Shown in pieces: positions 8,725 through 18,609 of a stretch of 42,722 bases of DNA. The translations under genes were made by a program, and so were the position numbers. The stretch is from assembly GCA_004359425.1 (NCBI GenBank), contig PTEU01000006.1, positions 144,897 to 187,618 of the forward strand, written 5' to 3'. Source of the stretch: Ideonella sp. MAG2 (lineage in GTDB: Bacteria; Pseudomonadota; Gammaproteobacteria; Burkholderiales; Burkholderiaceae_C). Each line of letters starts with the position of its first letter. Positions within the stretch are counted from its first letter, which is position 1. The notes beneath the pieces were generated by a model. That model saw only the letters and a program-made list of their open reading frames with translations. It was not told the DNA's origin and made no database searches.

Positions 8725-10749
8725 ATGATCATCGGTACCGCCGGTCACATTGACCACGGCAAAACCACCTTGGTGCAGGCGCTGACGGGCATCAACACCG
8801 ACCGCCTGCCCGAAGAGCAGCGCCGGGGCATCAGCATTGAACTGGGCTATGCCTTCATGGAGGCAGGGGAGGGCGCGCGCATCGGCTTTGTTGATGTGCC
8901 GGGCCACGAACGCCTGGTGCACACCATGCTCTCTGGGGCCACGGGCATGGACGCCGTGCTGCTGCTGGTGGCCGCCGATGATGGCGTGATGCCGCAAACC
9001 CGCGAACATGTGGCAGCTCTGTGTCTGCTGGGCCTGACCCACGGCGCGGTGGTGATCACCAAGTGCGACCGGGCGACGCCGGAGCGCGTGGCTGCCGTGC
9101 AGGCCGAGGTGGCGGCCTTGCTGGCCCACACACCCCTAGCGGCCCTTTCCATGTGGGTGGTGTCAGCACACACGGGGCAGGGCCTGGAGGCACTGCGGGC
9201 TGCCCTGCTCAGCCTCGCGCGCGCACGGGCGGGGCGGCGGCGGCCGGTGAGTGGGGACGGCCCGGGCTTTCGTTTGGCGGTGGACCGTGCCTTCAGCCTA
9301 GAAGGCGTTGGGACGGTGCTGACGGGCACGGCCCATGCAGGTTCGGTGGAGGTGGGCGATGGCCTGGCCTTGGTGCCGCAAGCTCACCAACCTTGCGGCC
9401 TGCTATCCGCGCCGCCGACCTGGCGGGTACGAAGCCTGCATGCCCAGAACCGCAAGGTAGAGCATGCCCAAGCGGGGCAGCGCTGCGCCGTGGCCTTGGT
9501 AGGCCTGGCCCGTGACGATGTGGCCCGAGGCCAATGGTTGGTGCGGCCCGGGGCGGCCTTGCAGACGGACCGTCTGGACGTTTGCCTGCGGCTATGGCAC
9601 GACGAGGCCCGGCCTCTGCGCAGCGGCACACCGGTGCATGTACACCTGGGCTCTACGCAAGTGATGGGCACCGTGGCCGTGCTGGCCCTGCTACCCGCAG
9701 ACGAGCAGGAGCCTTGGCTGGCCAGCGACCCACTGCCACCAGGGGCGCAAGCCGCGGTGCAATTGGTGTTGCGCCAGCCGGTAGGTGCCTGGGTAGGCGA
9801 CCGCGTGGTGCTGCGCGACGCCGCAGCTTCGCGCGTGCTGGCAGGGGGACAGGTGCTGGATGCGCTACCCCCCGCCCGCTACCGCCGCACGCCCGAACGC
9901 CTGGCCCAACTGCGGGCCATGTTGGCCGCCTTGCCCGAAGGCTTGGGCGGGCGTTTGGCCAGGCTCTTGCCCCTGTCCCCCTGGGGTTTGGATCTGCGGC
10001 GAGAGCAGGCCCAATGCGGCGGTGCCCAGGCACCCTTGCCAGGCGGTACCGTGGAGGTGAGGGATAGCCAACAGGCCTGGGCCTTGGCGGAGCCGCTCGC
10101 CGCACAATGGCAGGCCAAGCTCTCGGCACAGTTGGCCATTCATCACCAAGCCTACCCTGAAGAACTGGGGCCAGATGCGGCTCGATTGCGGCGTCAATGT
10201 GCCCCTCGCATGCCCGATGGCCTGTGGCGGGCTTTGCTGGCTCAGGCAGCAGCCCAAGGTTTCCTCCAGGTTCGGGGGGCCTTTGTGCACCTGCCCGAGC
10301 ATGGTGTGCAGCTCTCCGCCACGGAGCAGCGCATTGCTCAGAAAATGGCCCCCTTGTTGGCCGTGGCTGGCTTTGCTGGTGTGTGGGTGCGGGATGTCGC
10401 CAAAGACATGCAAGAATCTGAGCCCTTGACGCGCACCACACTGTCACGCTTGGCGCAGCAAGGGGCTTTGCATCAGGTGGTCAAAGACCTGATCTACGAC
10501 CTGCCCACCATGGCCAAGTTGGCTCATCTGGTGCGGGCCGTGGCAGCAGAGTCAGGCGGCGAGGTCACGGCGGCAGCGTTCAGAGATGTCACCGACCTGG
10601 GCCGCAAACGCGCGATCCAGATCCTGGAATACTTTGACCGCATTGGCCTGTTGCGGCGGGTGGGCGATGTCCACAAGCTGCGCAGCGACTGCGCTTTGTT
10701 TCAGGCGCAAGCTGAAGAGCGTGAGGCCGCTGCTGCGGCTCACGCATGA
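8725..10749 (+). CDS. selB: Selenocysteine-specific elongation factor SelB
   Basis: GTPase that delivers Sec-tRNA(Sec) to UGA codons followed by a SECIS hairpin. 674 aa. The start ATG 8725 gives [15 protein letters not shown], with G1 GHIDHGKT at residues 7-14; G3 is DVPGHE and G4 is TKCD. EF-Tu-like domains 2 and 3 follow. The C-terminal third holds the winged-helix repeats that bind SECIS, ending with [20 protein letters not shown] and VHKLR. The start lies 10 bp after the fusion gene's stop, and the tRNA-Sec gene begins 7 bp after its own stop, the classic selB-selC order. Intact. Confidence 0.97.
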   Translation: MIIGTAGHIDHGKTTLVQALTGINTDRLPEEQRRGISIELGYAFMEAGEGARIGFVDVPGHERLVHTMLSGATGMDAVLLLVAADDGVMPQTREHVAALCLLGLTHGAVVITKCDRATPERVAAVQAEVAALLAHTPLAALSMWVVSAHTGQGLEALRAALLSLARARAGRRRPVSGDGPGFRLAVDRAFSLEGVGTVLTGTAHAGSVEVGDGLALVPQAHQPCGLLSAPPTWRVRSLHAQNRKVEHAQAGQRCAVALVGLARDDVARGQWLVRPGAALQTDRLDVCLRLWHDEARPLRSGTPVHVHLGSTQVMGTVAVLALLPADEQEPWLASDPLPPGAQAAVQLVLRQPVGAWVGDRVVLRDAAASRVLAGGQVLDALPPARYRRTPERLAQLRAMLAALPEGLGGRLARLLPLSPWGLDLRREQAQCGGAQAPLPGGTVEVRDSQQAWALAEPLAAQWQAKLSAQLAIHHQAYPEELGPDAARLRRQCAPRMPDGLWRALLAQAAAQGFLQVRGAFVHLPEHGVQLSATEQRIAQKMAPLLAVAGFAGVWVRDVAKDMQESEPLTRTTLSRLAQQGALHQVVKDLIYDLPTMAKLAHLVRAVAAESGGEVTAAAFRDVTDLGRKRAIQILEYFDRIGLLRRVGDVHKLRSDCALFQAQAEEREAAAAAHA

Positions 10750-10756
10750 GAGACAT

Positions 10757-10852
10757 GGAGGGGACACGATCCTGGTGGGTCGGCCGGGCTTCAAACCCGG
10801 TGGGTGGCGCCATGCGTTGCCGGGTGGGTTCGACTCCCATTCCCCTCCGCCA
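10757..10852 (+). tRNA. selC: tRNA-Sec (anticodon TCA)
   Basis: A 96-nt tRNA including an encoded CCA. The 8-bp acceptor stem GGAGGGGA pairs with TCCCCTCC, followed by discriminator G and CCA (10850-10852). The anticodon stem-loop is CCGGG-CTTCAAA-CCCGG with TCA at 10791-10793. There is a long variable arm, and the T loop is TTCGACT. The extended acceptor stem, long variable arm and UCA anticodon are diagnostic of bacterial selenocysteine tRNA, and it directly follows selB. Confidence 0.97.
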
Positions 10853-10868
10853 CTTGTGAGGCGTCACC

Positions 10869-11294
10869 ATGGACTGCCCAGCATTGCTTTACTACGACAT
10901 AGAGTCCCAGGTTTGGGCCGAGCCCTTGGCCGACGGCTCGGTGCGGGTGGGTGTGACTGCGCTGGGTGTCAAGCTCTCGGGTGAGTTCTTCATGTGCAGG
11001 CCCAAGCCCGTGGGCCACCTGCTGGAGCGTGGGCGGTCCTTGGCGGTGGCGGAATTGGCCAAGTCCATTGTGTCCATCCCGTCGCCCCTGTCAGGCCGGG
11101 TGTTGGAGACCAACCCGCTGCTGAGCCACGAGCCCGACTGGTTCGAGGATGAAATAAGCGGCCTTCCGTGCCCTAACTCTGCGCATCAAAGCGGGGAGAG
11201 CTTGGGCACCATGACGAGTGTGAAGAAATCCCTGACCGCAGGGATTCAAGCTTTGCGTCGACCTCGTCACCTTACCCGGAAGGACACTCCATGA
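10869..11294 (+). pseudogene. GcvH-like lipoyl-domain protein, C-terminus replaced
   Basis: The first ~92 residues (MDCPALLYYDIESQVWAEP to LSGRVLETNPLLSHEPDW) match glycine-cleavage H-protein-like lipoyl carriers. AELAKSIVSIPSPLSG carries the lysine that would be lipoylated. After about 11147 the homology ends abruptly and the frame runs through non-homologous sequence to 11294, overlapping the next gene's start. The normal C-terminal 30 or so residues (end of the lipoyl fold plus final helix) are gone. It starts 17 bp after tRNA-Sec. No other glycine cleavage genes are present, so the role could be a stand-alone lipoyl carrier; this is inference. Confidence 0.7.
11227..11246 (+). other. Perfect 8-bp stem-loop upstream of the Cache gene
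   Basis: AATCCCTG (11227-11234) pairs with CAGGGATT (11239-11246) across the tetraloop ACCG. There is no T-run after it, so it is not a standard terminator. It lies about 45 bp before the Cache gene start and may be a 5' leader hairpin or a weak terminator for whatever precedes it. Confidence 0.45.
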
Positions 11295-11749
11295 ACCGCA
11301 TCATCTCCCTGCTGGCCGGTGCCAGCCTGATCACCCTGGGCTCTTTGACCCAAGCCGCCGATGGTGGCGCAACGCCCGAGCAGGCCACGGACATGGTCAA
11401 GAAAGGCGTGGCCTTCATCAAGGCCAATGGCAAAGACAAAGGCTATGCCGAAATCACCAGCAAGACCAGCCAGTTCAAGTTCCAAGACCTTTACCTGGTG
11501 GTTTACGGCCTGGACGGCACGGTGCATGCGCATGGGGCCAACGAAAAGATGGTGGGCCGCAACCTGATCGACCTGAAGGACGTGGACGGCAAGGCCTTTG
11601 TGCGTGAACGCGTGGAGATGGCCAAGTCCAAGAACAGCTTCTGGCAGGACTACAAGTTCACCAACCCAGAGAACAAGAAGATCGAACCCAAGACCATGTA
11701 TTGCGAAAAGTTGGATGACACCGTGGTGTGCGGCGGCATCTACAAGTGA
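11291..11749 (+). CDS. Secreted single-Cache-domain protein
   Basis: 152 aa with a signal peptide (MNRIISLLAGASLITLGSLT, cleavage near AQAA-DGG at residue ~22). The remainder is one small Cache fold: alpha helix with VKKGVAFIKANGKDKGYAEI, then FQDLYLVVYGLDGTVHAHG and GRNLIDLKDVDGKAFV, ending with ...VVCGGIYK. Such proteins are soluble periplasmic ligand-binding modules often encoded beside chemoreceptors. A methyl-accepting chemotaxis protein follows 70 bp downstream in the same direction. Two cysteines near the C-terminus (MYCEKLDD, VVCGG) could form a disulfide. Ligand unknown; small organic acids are common Cache ligands. Confidence 0.85.
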   Translation: MNRIISLLAGASLITLGSLTQAADGGATPEQATDMVKKGVAFIKANGKDKGYAEITSKTSQFKFQDLYLVVYGLDGTVHAHGANEKMVGRNLIDLKDVDGKAFVRERVEMAKSKNSFWQDYKFTNPENKKIEPKTMYCEKLDDTVVCGGIYK

Positions 11750-11819
11750 GCCCTGCCCTCAGTCTCTGACATCCGATGAACAGGGCTGGCTTGTCACGGC
11801 CCTATGAGGGATACAAACA

Positions 11820-13052
11820 ATGAAACTCGCCACCAAGCTCTTGCTGGCACCCATGCTGGCTGTCGGCGTGGTGCTGGCTGCTGCCAGCCTGAACACCATT
11901 CTCATGACCCGCCAAGCGAACAACGCGCAGGTTGAGTTTAAGGGGCATATCGACGTCTTTAAAGCGCTGGCCTCCCAGCAAGAGGCGTTGGGGGAGTTGC
12001 ATGCCCGTAACTACCGCACCGTCGCCTTGGTGGCCTCGCTGGACGAGGCTCAGGTCAAGGCCGCGCGCGAAGCACTGGCCAAGCAGATGCAAGCCTTGCT
12101 GGCCACGGTAGCGGCGGTGGCCTTTGCGGTGCTGTCCCAGCGCCGCAGCATTGCTGAGTTAAAGCGCGCCCGCGACATGGCCGCTGCCGTGGCCGAGGGC
12201 GACTTGACGCAACGCATTGCAGCCGACACGCAGGACGAAATCGGTGAGTTGGTGTCTACCTTGGGCCTGATGCAGGACAAGCTGCGCGCCTTGGTCTCCG
12301 ACATTCGCATCAGTGCGGACAGTATTCAAACGGCCAGCGCCGAAGTGGCCGTGGGTAACCAAGACTTGAGTGGGCGCACCGAAGTGACGGCCAGCAACTT
12401 GCAGCAAACCGCATCCAGCATGGAGCAGCTCACCGGGACGGTGGCGCAAAGCGCCGATGCGGCCGCCCAAGCCAATCAACTGGCGACCAGTGCCTCCAGC
12501 ATGGCGGTGCGTGGCAATGAGGTGGTGAACCAAGTGGTCCACACCATGAACGACATCCATGCGGCCAGTGCCAAGATTGCCGACATCATTGGCGTGATTG
12601 ATGGCATTGCCTTCCAAACCAACATTCTGGCGCTCAATGCGGCGGTGGAAGCCGCCCGCGCCGGTGAGCAAGGCCGTGGCTTTGCGGTGGTGGCAGGGGA
12701 GGTGCGTGGCCTGGCCCAGCGCAGCGCCCAGGCGGCCAAGGAGATCAAGGCCTTGATCGGTGCCAGTGTGGAGCGGGTGCAAACCGGCGGCCAGTTGGTC
12801 AGTGACGCAGGTAGCACCATGCAAGAGGTGGTGGCCAGCGTCAAGCGGGTCAGCGACATCATTGGCGAGATCAGCTCGGCCACCCGCGAGCAGCGCGAGG
12901 GCATCGGTCAGGTGAATGACACCGTGACCCAGCTCGACCAAATGACCCAACAAAACGCGGCCTTGGTGGAGCAAAGTGCGGCCGCAGCCGAGTCGCTCAA
13001 AGAGCAGGCGCAACGTTTGGCCACGGTGGTCGGCACCTTCCGCCTGCAGTGA
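11820..13052 (+). CDS. Methyl-accepting chemotaxis protein, sensor domain shortened
   Basis: Chemoreceptor, 410 aa. TM1 spans residues ~7-27, then a short remnant of a four-helix-bundle sensor ([20 protein letters not shown]), TM2 at ~92-108 ([16 protein letters not shown]), HAMP (~110-165) and the coiled-coil signalling domain. The hairpin tip [20 protein letters not shown] and [20 protein letters not shown] are present. Related receptors have about 150 residues between the membrane helices; here about 65 remain, and the break near KQMQAL (~12095) is in frame. The receptor would still fold as a signalling dimer but has lost most of its ligand domain. Convergent with the VIT gene, 12 bp apart. 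Confidence 0.88.
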   Translation: MKLATKLLLAPMLAVGVVLAAASLNTILMTRQANNAQVEFKGHIDVFKALASQQEALGELHARNYRTVALVASLDEAQVKAAREALAKQMQALLATVAAVAFAVLSQRRSIAELKRARDMAAAVAEGDLTQRIAADTQDEIGELVSTLGLMQDKLRALVSDIRISADSIQTASAEVAVGNQDLSGRTEVTASNLQQTASSMEQLTGTVAQSADAAAQANQLATSASSMAVRGNEVVNQVVHTMNDIHAASAKIADIIGVIDGIAFQTNILALNAAVEAARAGEQGRGFAVVAGEVRGLAQRSAQAAKEIKALIGASVERVQTGGQLVSDAGSTMQEVVASVKRVSDIIGEISSATREQREGIGQVNDTVTQLDQMTQQNAALVEQSAAAAESLKEQAQRLATVVGTFRLQ

Positions 13053-13064
13053 TGGGCTTGGGCC

Positions 13065-15340
13065 TTAGGGGCCTACCTTGACCTCGCCAATGTCCACCAC
13101 CTCGCCTTGGCCTGTGAGTCGCAGGGTCAACCAGCGGCTTTGCTGCTGGGGGGTGCCAAAACCGGTGGTGACCTCGGCTTGAACAGTGGTGGCATTGCTC
13201 ACCGTTTGCTGCTGGTGCCCATAGAACTTGGCGCGGATCTTGTAGATGCCCGGTAGTGGGCGGCGCAGCGCATATTCTTCGGGGCCATAGCCCCCTGTCA
13301 CGTCGGCAGAAACCTTGCCGCCTTGCTGCGTCAAGGCGTGAGAAAAGTTTGCCTCCTCGCCAGAGGGCTCAACGACATGCAGGTCCATGTCTGTGTTGTC
13401 AGCGTCCCAGCGCAGCACCACACGCAGGCCGAGTGGCAGGTGTTTGATCAAGCGTGGATCTATCGCCTTGAGGTCCAAGTTTTGCGTCTTGGGGGCCAAG
13501 GCGATCAGGCTGTTTAGCTCTGCTAGCGCGGTCTGATCCACATCTCGGAAGCGCCCATCCCAGGGCCGTGAAACGACTTGCCACAGGGCGTCGATAGCGG
13601 CCTGAGTTTGGCCCTGAGCGGCCAAGGCCAAGCCCCAGTCGCGCCAAGATTGCGGCTCGTTGGGGGCCAGCTCCTAGCTCAAACCGCCGCGCCACATCGT
13701 CAAGGTGCCGCTGCGTGGTGGCACGCTTTTGTGTCAACTGCTGCGCTAGCAGTTGCTCATAGCTGGCGCGCAGGGACTGGGGCGGCAAGATCTGATGCCT
13801 GACATAGTCCTGTACGCTGTCCAAAACAATCAGCGAGGTCTGGCTGCTGGCCAGGCCAAAGCGCTGGCCCAAACGCAAGATGTCGCCCTGGCGCTCGCCG
13901 CGCTGGGCTTCCATCTCGTTCAAGCTCATGGCGGCCCAGCGGCTGGCCGCCAATGCGCCTTGCTCTTGCGCGCGCAGCGGCACCACCAGCTCCTGGGTTT
14001 GGCCGGTGGGGAGCTGTACACTCAAAGCCAACTGGCCCTGCAGCTCGGTCAAGATACCAGCGACCTGCACTCGGCCGTTGTCGGGGCGGCGCGCACTCAC
14101 CACCACGTCGCTCACGCCGGTGCCCTGCCAGCTTTGCACCCAGGCACTGCCCTGGGTGAGCCGCTGTACGGCCGATGCAGGCAAGGTGTGGGTCAGGTCG
14201 ATGAATTGACCACCACTGGACTCGGCTTGCAGCCGCAACCATGCGCTGTCGGCCGCGGCGCTGGATTGCACAGCGTGCAGCGGGGCACGGGGGCTCAGGG
14301 CCTTGACGCTGGGGCCGAAGTTGCTCAGGCCATCGCTGAAGAGCAAGTTCAGGTCGCAGCCCGGCACGGCCACCAAGGCGCTGGCTGCGGTGGCCCCGTC
14401 ATAAGCCACCCGCTCCAGGGCGCTGCGCAGCTCGCGCCAATCGCCCCGCCGTACCAAAAAGCGCTGCGTGGCCTGAGCCACATCGCGGGCCAACACCAAG
14501 TCCACCGCCAAGTCTTGGCCGTCGCCGCCGGTCCAGGCCTTGAACAGGCCGTCCAGCAGGGCCAATTCACGCGGCAAGTCGCGCTGGGCCCCAGAGCCCG
14601 AGGCATCCCAGACCAAGCCCAGGCGTTGCGGGCGCGTGCGCGGCACGGTGGCCAGCGCCGCTGTGCCCGGCAGTGGTACCTCGGCATAAAAGAAGACTTG
14701 GCCGTCGAAATGCTGCGTGGCGGTGTAGGCGGTGGCACCGTGGCTGATGCTCAGCTCCAGCGCTTGGCGCGCTGTGAAATCTTGGCGCTGCCAAGCCAAA
14801 ACACTGCCGCTGCGCGAAGAGCCGAGTGGGCGAAGCTCGGCACCCGGCAGGCCGCGCCCGATCTCGAGCGCGCTGCGGTCTACCCCCGGTAGTTCCACTT
14901 CCACCGACACTTGGCCTATCGTCTCCTGCCACTGCAAAGGCAGGCGGTAGAGTGCGCGGCCGTCTTGCACAGGCAGGGTTTCGACAATCTCGATGGACAC
15001 CCGGCGCTCACCTTGGGCGGGCAAGGGGTACACCCTTAGTTTGTAGTTATTGCCGGTCGTCTTCTCCAGCAGGGCGGGGTCTACTCGGCGGCGGATCACA
15101 TCTTCAAATACCTGCTGGCCCTTGGTCTTTTCCACGGGCACGGCGGGCCGCATCTCGCCGTTGATGTCCAGCGAAAATCCGCTGACTGATTGCCCCTCGG
15201 CCAGGGGGAACACCAACTCCCCTTCCAAGACTTGGGCATTGGGGTTTTTGAACACCAGCTCAATCACGCTGCGCGCGGCCAGCCCGACGATCTCGCTGCG
15301 CACCTGAACCCGGGCGATTTGGATGGCCTGCTTGGCCTGA
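13065..15340 (-). pseudogene. VIT / von Willebrand factor A domain protein, N-terminus missing and frameshifted
   Basis: Reading leftward from about 15340 the frame begins QAKQAIQIARVQVRSEIVG, then a VIT domain (ELVFPLAEGQSVSGFSLDI, RRVDPALLEKTTGNNYKLRV), then a vWA-like region (RLGLVWDASGSGAQRDLPRE; the MIDAS is degenerate). Near 13675 the frame shifts by one (FELGAG versus ELAPNEPQSWRDWG), and a C-terminal tetratricopeptide-like then DUF2135-type domain (LRVVLRWDADNTDMDLHVVEP) finishes at 13065. The expected leader and first VIT strands before 15340 are absent; an out-of-frame copy of an internal segment stands there instead. Family members are usually secreted, ~900+ aa. Last gene of the DUF2330/RnfD-like/VIT set. 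Confidence 0.78.
15094..15190. repeat. 97-bp exact direct repeat, copy 1 (inside VIT gene)
   Basis: Identical, base for base, to 15341-15437. This copy is in frame in the VIT domain (encodes SVSGFSLDINGEM through QQVFEDVI on the minus strand). Flanking bases differ immediately on both sides. Confidence 0.95.
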
Positions 15341-15437
15341 GATCACATCTTCAAATACCTGCTGGCCCTTGGTCTTTTCCACGGGCACGGCGGGCCGCAT
15401 CTCGCCGTTGATGTCCAGCGAAAATCCGCTGACTGAT
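15341..15437. repeat. 97-bp exact direct repeat, copy 2 (at gene junction)
   Basis: Identical to 15094-15190, 247 bp away. It stands exactly between the cut 5' end of the VIT gene and the cut 3' end of the RnfD-like gene and is out of frame with the VIT gene. Length and placement suggest an assembly or amplification artefact, or a recent duplication during rearrangement. Confidence 0.95.
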
Positions 15438-16172
15438 GTAGAGCACAAACTGCCAGATGAATGCGGCCATTGCCACCAGCACCGCATAGGCCACGCGCAG
15501 GGCACGTGTTCGCGGCGTGGTCATGGGGTCGGAGATCATGAAAAAGGCAAACAGCAGCAAGCTGCCAGTGCTGAATTGATGCCACCACAGCGATGCGGCG
15601 AGTGCGGGCGCTGTCTCTATCCACCAGAGCCGGGCGGCCAGCAGGCTACCCCAAGCCAGCAAAAAGCTCAGCGAGATATCGAGCCTGCCCACGCTGCGAG
15701 TAACCCAAGCCCCCAGGGCCACTAGCCACAGGGCTAACAGTGTTTCTGAGCCCCATTGGCCGGGTGACAACCACGCTCCTGGCACCAGCGCAAACGCCAA
15801 GAAGGCGGCTAGGTTAGCCGGGTTGAACACATGGCTGCGCTGTTCACCCGTGCCCGCTCTGATCAAAAACTTGCTGCTGCAAGCCACGGCGGCCAGCAGC
15901 GGGTGAACCCATAAAGAGTCTGCCCGCACCAACACGCTGATGCCGATGGCTGTGATCACCGCGCTGAGATACGGCCCCACGCCGCGCAAGGGCAGCTTGC
16001 ACCGCCACAGCCAAAAGGCCTGGGTGAGCAGGCTGGCCGCCAATGCGCCCAGAGCTTGGCTGGCTGTGAGCGCAAAGTCTTTGGCCAGTGCGCCAAAGGC
16101 CAAAAAGCTGCCGACAAAGGCGATTTGGAACCAGCGCGGGTCTAAGGGCCGGGCCGGCGGCTGGGCTGCCAT
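15351..16172 (-). pseudogene. RnfD/NqrB-like membrane protein, C-terminus replaced
   Basis: Polytopic membrane protein resembling the RnfD/NqrB family (also annotated UnbU-like). Start ATG at 16172 gives MAAQPPARPLDPRWFQIAFV. Many hydrophobic helices follow; GAGTGEQRSHVFNPANLAAF (here RAGTGEQRSHVFNPANLA) resembles the RnfD flavin-attachment neighbourhood, although I do not see a clear S(T)GAT motif. Family sequence stops at FIWQFVLYIS, where the 97-bp repeat begins at 15437, and the remaining tail is foreign. It starts 1 bp after the DUF2330 stop (TGATATG), so the two are coupled. Probably part of a membrane-associated redox or export system with its neighbours; inference. Confidence 0.7.
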
Positions 16173-16173
16173 A

Positions 16174-17463
16174 TCAGCTCGGGGTGGCCGGGTTGGCGGC
16201 TGCGGCGGTGGCCGAGCGCCTGGTTTCAAACAGGCGCTCCCACCAGGTGCGGGTGTCGGGCTGGCTGCTGCTGGTCTTGTGCAGCGGTGGCTTGGACTCA
16301 CCGCGGGCGAGCTTGTCGATGTCCGCCAAAGACCAACCCGTCAGTTTGGCCAAAGTTGCACTTTCTTGCTTGATGCGAGCGGGCACCTGCTCTTCGTAGT
16401 ACAGACGGGCGGCGTCCAAGGTGCTGCGCTTGCTGGCGGTGCAGGACTGCGCGCAGTCCTGGCTCAGTTGTTCAGGCGACTTGCCTGCATACGCTGCGGG
16501 GTTGCCCTCCCAGCGTGGGTTCCGGGAAGGCTTGCTGATGCTGGCGGGGTCCAGAGACTTCAAGCGCTCCAGCACCCGCTCAACCTTGGGCTGGCAGAGT
16601 CGGTCGCACTCCTGCTGGGCCATGTCGGTGGCACACTGTGCAACCGAGCCTGCATAAGGGTTGTGCACCACATAGCGGGCTTGGAAGTTCTGCCGATCTT
16701 TGGTTTGAGTAAAGGCCAAGTCGTCGGGGAAGGTGGCGGGCGTGTAGCGCACATGCAGGCGGGTCAGCATCACGGGCTGCGCGCCACCACCAGGGGGCAG
16801 CACCATGGGTGGCATGCGCTTGGCCGCTGGGGCTTGCAGGCGTTGAAACGCTTCCTCGGCTTGGCCATCCAGCCAGAACACACCGGCTTGGCGCAGCTCT
16901 TCTGGCGAGAGCGGGTTGGCCGCGCAGGGGTCGCACCAGCCCATGTCCCAGAAGTATTCGGTGAAGGCCACGCGGTAGTCCTCGCGCTGGGCCGAGGTGT
17001 CGAACAAAGCCTTATAGAAGTCTTTGAAATGCGGCTTGATGAAGTGCGGCAGGTTCTCGTTGGCGGCCAGCTTCACGGTGCGGTAGTTGCTGCTCTCGAC
17101 CCGGCCTTCGCGGGTCAGCGCATAGACGATCAGGTCTTGCGGTTTGTTGGGGGCGGCGTTCAGCATGCCTAAGCGCATGGGCAACATGAACTTTTCACTC
17201 TCAAAGGCAAACTGCAACGGGCGCAAATGGCTGTAGCCCAGCTTGGCCTGTTCCTTCAAGTTGACCTTGGCCACAAAGAACTTCATGCCCTGGTTGATGT
17301 AGGGCTTGAGCGCAGCCGATGCGCCCTTGGGAATGCGGTAGCCGTTTTCGCGCAGCCAAATCTCTAAGCCATCGGATTGCTTGGCTGAGAGGCTGACGAT
17401 GTCGTATTCCTCTAGCGTGTACTTGGCCTCCACCGTCACGCCCAGGGCTTTGTTGCGGGCCAT
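16174..17463 (-). pseudogene. DUF2330 domain protein lacking its N-terminus
   Basis: 429-aa frame matching DUF2330 proteins from AFDDLMARNKALGVTVEAKYT onward (KQSDGLEIWLRENGYRIPKG, MKFFVAKVNLKE, GWCDPCAA). Family members are longer and begin with a signal peptide and an N-terminal domain of about 100-150 residues; here the frame is closed upstream by a TGA within a few codons of the first homologous residue (~17478). The C-terminus has a predicted hydrophilic extension (PDTRTWWERLFETRRSAT). It heads the DUF2330/RnfD-like/VIT set. Function of DUF2330 is unknown; secretion is expected from family members. Confidence 0.75.
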
Positions 17464-17550
17464 GAGATCGTCGAACGCCTGAAGTGTGCATCAGGTGCAC
17501 GGGGCTTTGATGACGCTGTGTAAAGCGCTCCGAGAATGCAGTGGCTACCC

Positions 17551-17850
17551 TCAGCCCCCACCTCGCTGCATATACAGGTCGAAGTAACGCATGAAGGCCT
17601 CGCGTTCGGGCTCGCTCACGCCTTCAAAGCGGTAGTTCACCATCAGGTGCGGAAAGCGGGCCAGGCCTAAGGCGCGTGGGGGGAGCACCTCCCAGTGCAG
17701 GTGGAGCGCGCCTTGCCCAATCGTGACGATGGCACTGTGCTCGGTGGGCAGGCTCAGCGCGTGGTCGCGGCAGGCGCCGGGCAGCCAGCGCAGCCAGTCG
17801 GCGGGGGTGCCGCCGGTGTCGCGGCTGAAGGACTCTGGGATGGTGGGCAC
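17551..17850 (-). CDS. Small conserved protein of the aor operon (aorE position)
   Basis: 99 aa, GTG start at 17850 five bases after the MoaD-like stop. Sequence landmarks are GTPADWLRWLPGACRDHALSL, LHLHWEVLPPRALGLARFPH and FMRYFDLYMQRGGG. I do not recognise a catalytic motif; the His/Trp-rich mid region and lack of a signal peptide suggest a cytosolic accessory protein. Its tight coupling to the MoaD-like gene suggests a role in tungsten-cofactor insertion or assembly, but that is inferred from context only. The remaining 90 bp to the DUF2330 remnant shows nothing recognisable. Confidence 0.75.
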   Translation of the reverse strand: MPTIPESFSRDTGGTPADWLRWLPGACRDHALSLPTEHSAIVTIGQGALHLHWEVLPPRALGLARFPHLMVNYRFEGVSEPEREAFMRYFDLYMQRGGG

Positions 17851-17855
17851 TCAGG

Positions 17856-18110
17856 CTACCCACCCGCAATGGGCGGCCAGATGGCGAGGACGTCGCCCTC
17901 TTGCAGAGTGCGGCTGGCGCGCTCTTCGGGCGGGACATAGGTGCCGTTGACCAGCACCAAGTGCACCAGCTTCAGCGGCACGCCAAAGGGCTCGATGATG
18001 CCCAGGATGGTGGCCTCGGGGGCCACCTCCAGGGCCATCTGGTTGCTGTTGCGCTTGTCGACCGGCAGGTACTCGGTCAGCGTGGCAAAGAGCTTGAAGG
18101 TGATTTGCAT
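17856..18110 (-). CDS. aorD: MoaD/ThiS-like sulfur carrier of the aor operon
   Basis: 84-aa beta-grasp protein ending in the diglycine PPIAGG, the C-terminus that is adenylated and thiocarboxylated in MoaD/ThiS. The hydrophobic core pattern (ITFKLFATLTEYLP, LVLVNGTYV, LQEGDVLAIWPP) is typical. It lies between the AorC remnant and the small aorE-position gene, matching the aorABCDE order described for Aromatoleum, where a dedicated MoaD-like protein is thought to supply dithiolene sulfur to the tungsten cofactor. Intact. Confidence 0.9.
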   Translation of the reverse strand: MQITFKLFATLTEYLPVDKRNSNQMALEVAPEATILGIIEPFGVPLKLVHLVLVNGTYVPPEERASRTLQEGDVLAIWPPIAGG

Positions 18111-18129
18111 GCGCCGATGCTATGTGCAA

Positions 18130-18609
18130 TTACCTGGGCTTGATGTGCGCATGGGCACTCTGGGCCTGGGCCGTGGCCAGGTAGGCGCTCATCAACTGCG
18201 TGGGGTCGGCCATCAGCTTTTCGCACCATTCGCCCAGCTTAACTTCGCCCTCCACCAGGCCGCGCATCACCCCCACATGCTCGGTCCAGCCAATGGAGTT
18301 GCAGCCCACCAGCTTTTCATGGTCGAACTGCAGGCTCAAGAGCTTGCCATTGGCCTCGTCGGTCAGCTCCACATGCTGGCCGCCGGGCACGCCGTCCCAT
18401 TTGCCAAAGCTGGCGGAGATCATGCCCAGCGTGTCCAGCACGTTGATCTGGGTCACGCCCTTCAGGCTGGTGGTTTGGCCTGCCATGTTGAGCGCCGCCA
18501 CGCGGGCTTGCTCGGCGGCATTGGGCTGGATGGCGCTGACGATGGTCTTGCCGCTGACCTTGTCAAAGGCTTCGGCGCAATCGCCCGCGGCATAGATGCC
18601 GGGCACATT
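18130..18609 (-). pseudogene. aorC: Aor FAD subunit (AorC-like), only C-terminal third left
   Basis: From NVPGIYAAGDCAEAFDKVSG (N at 18609) to the stop, about 159 residues match the C-terminal part of class-I pyridine nucleotide-disulfide-type FAD oxidoreductases: YAAGDCAE is the second FAD-binding motif. In the Aromatoleum-type enzyme this subunit connects the tungsten subunit to NAD(P). The N-terminal FAD and NAD domains (~270 residues) are missing, and the remnant is joined, out of frame, to the truncated AorB. It has no start codon of its own. Confidence 0.8.
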
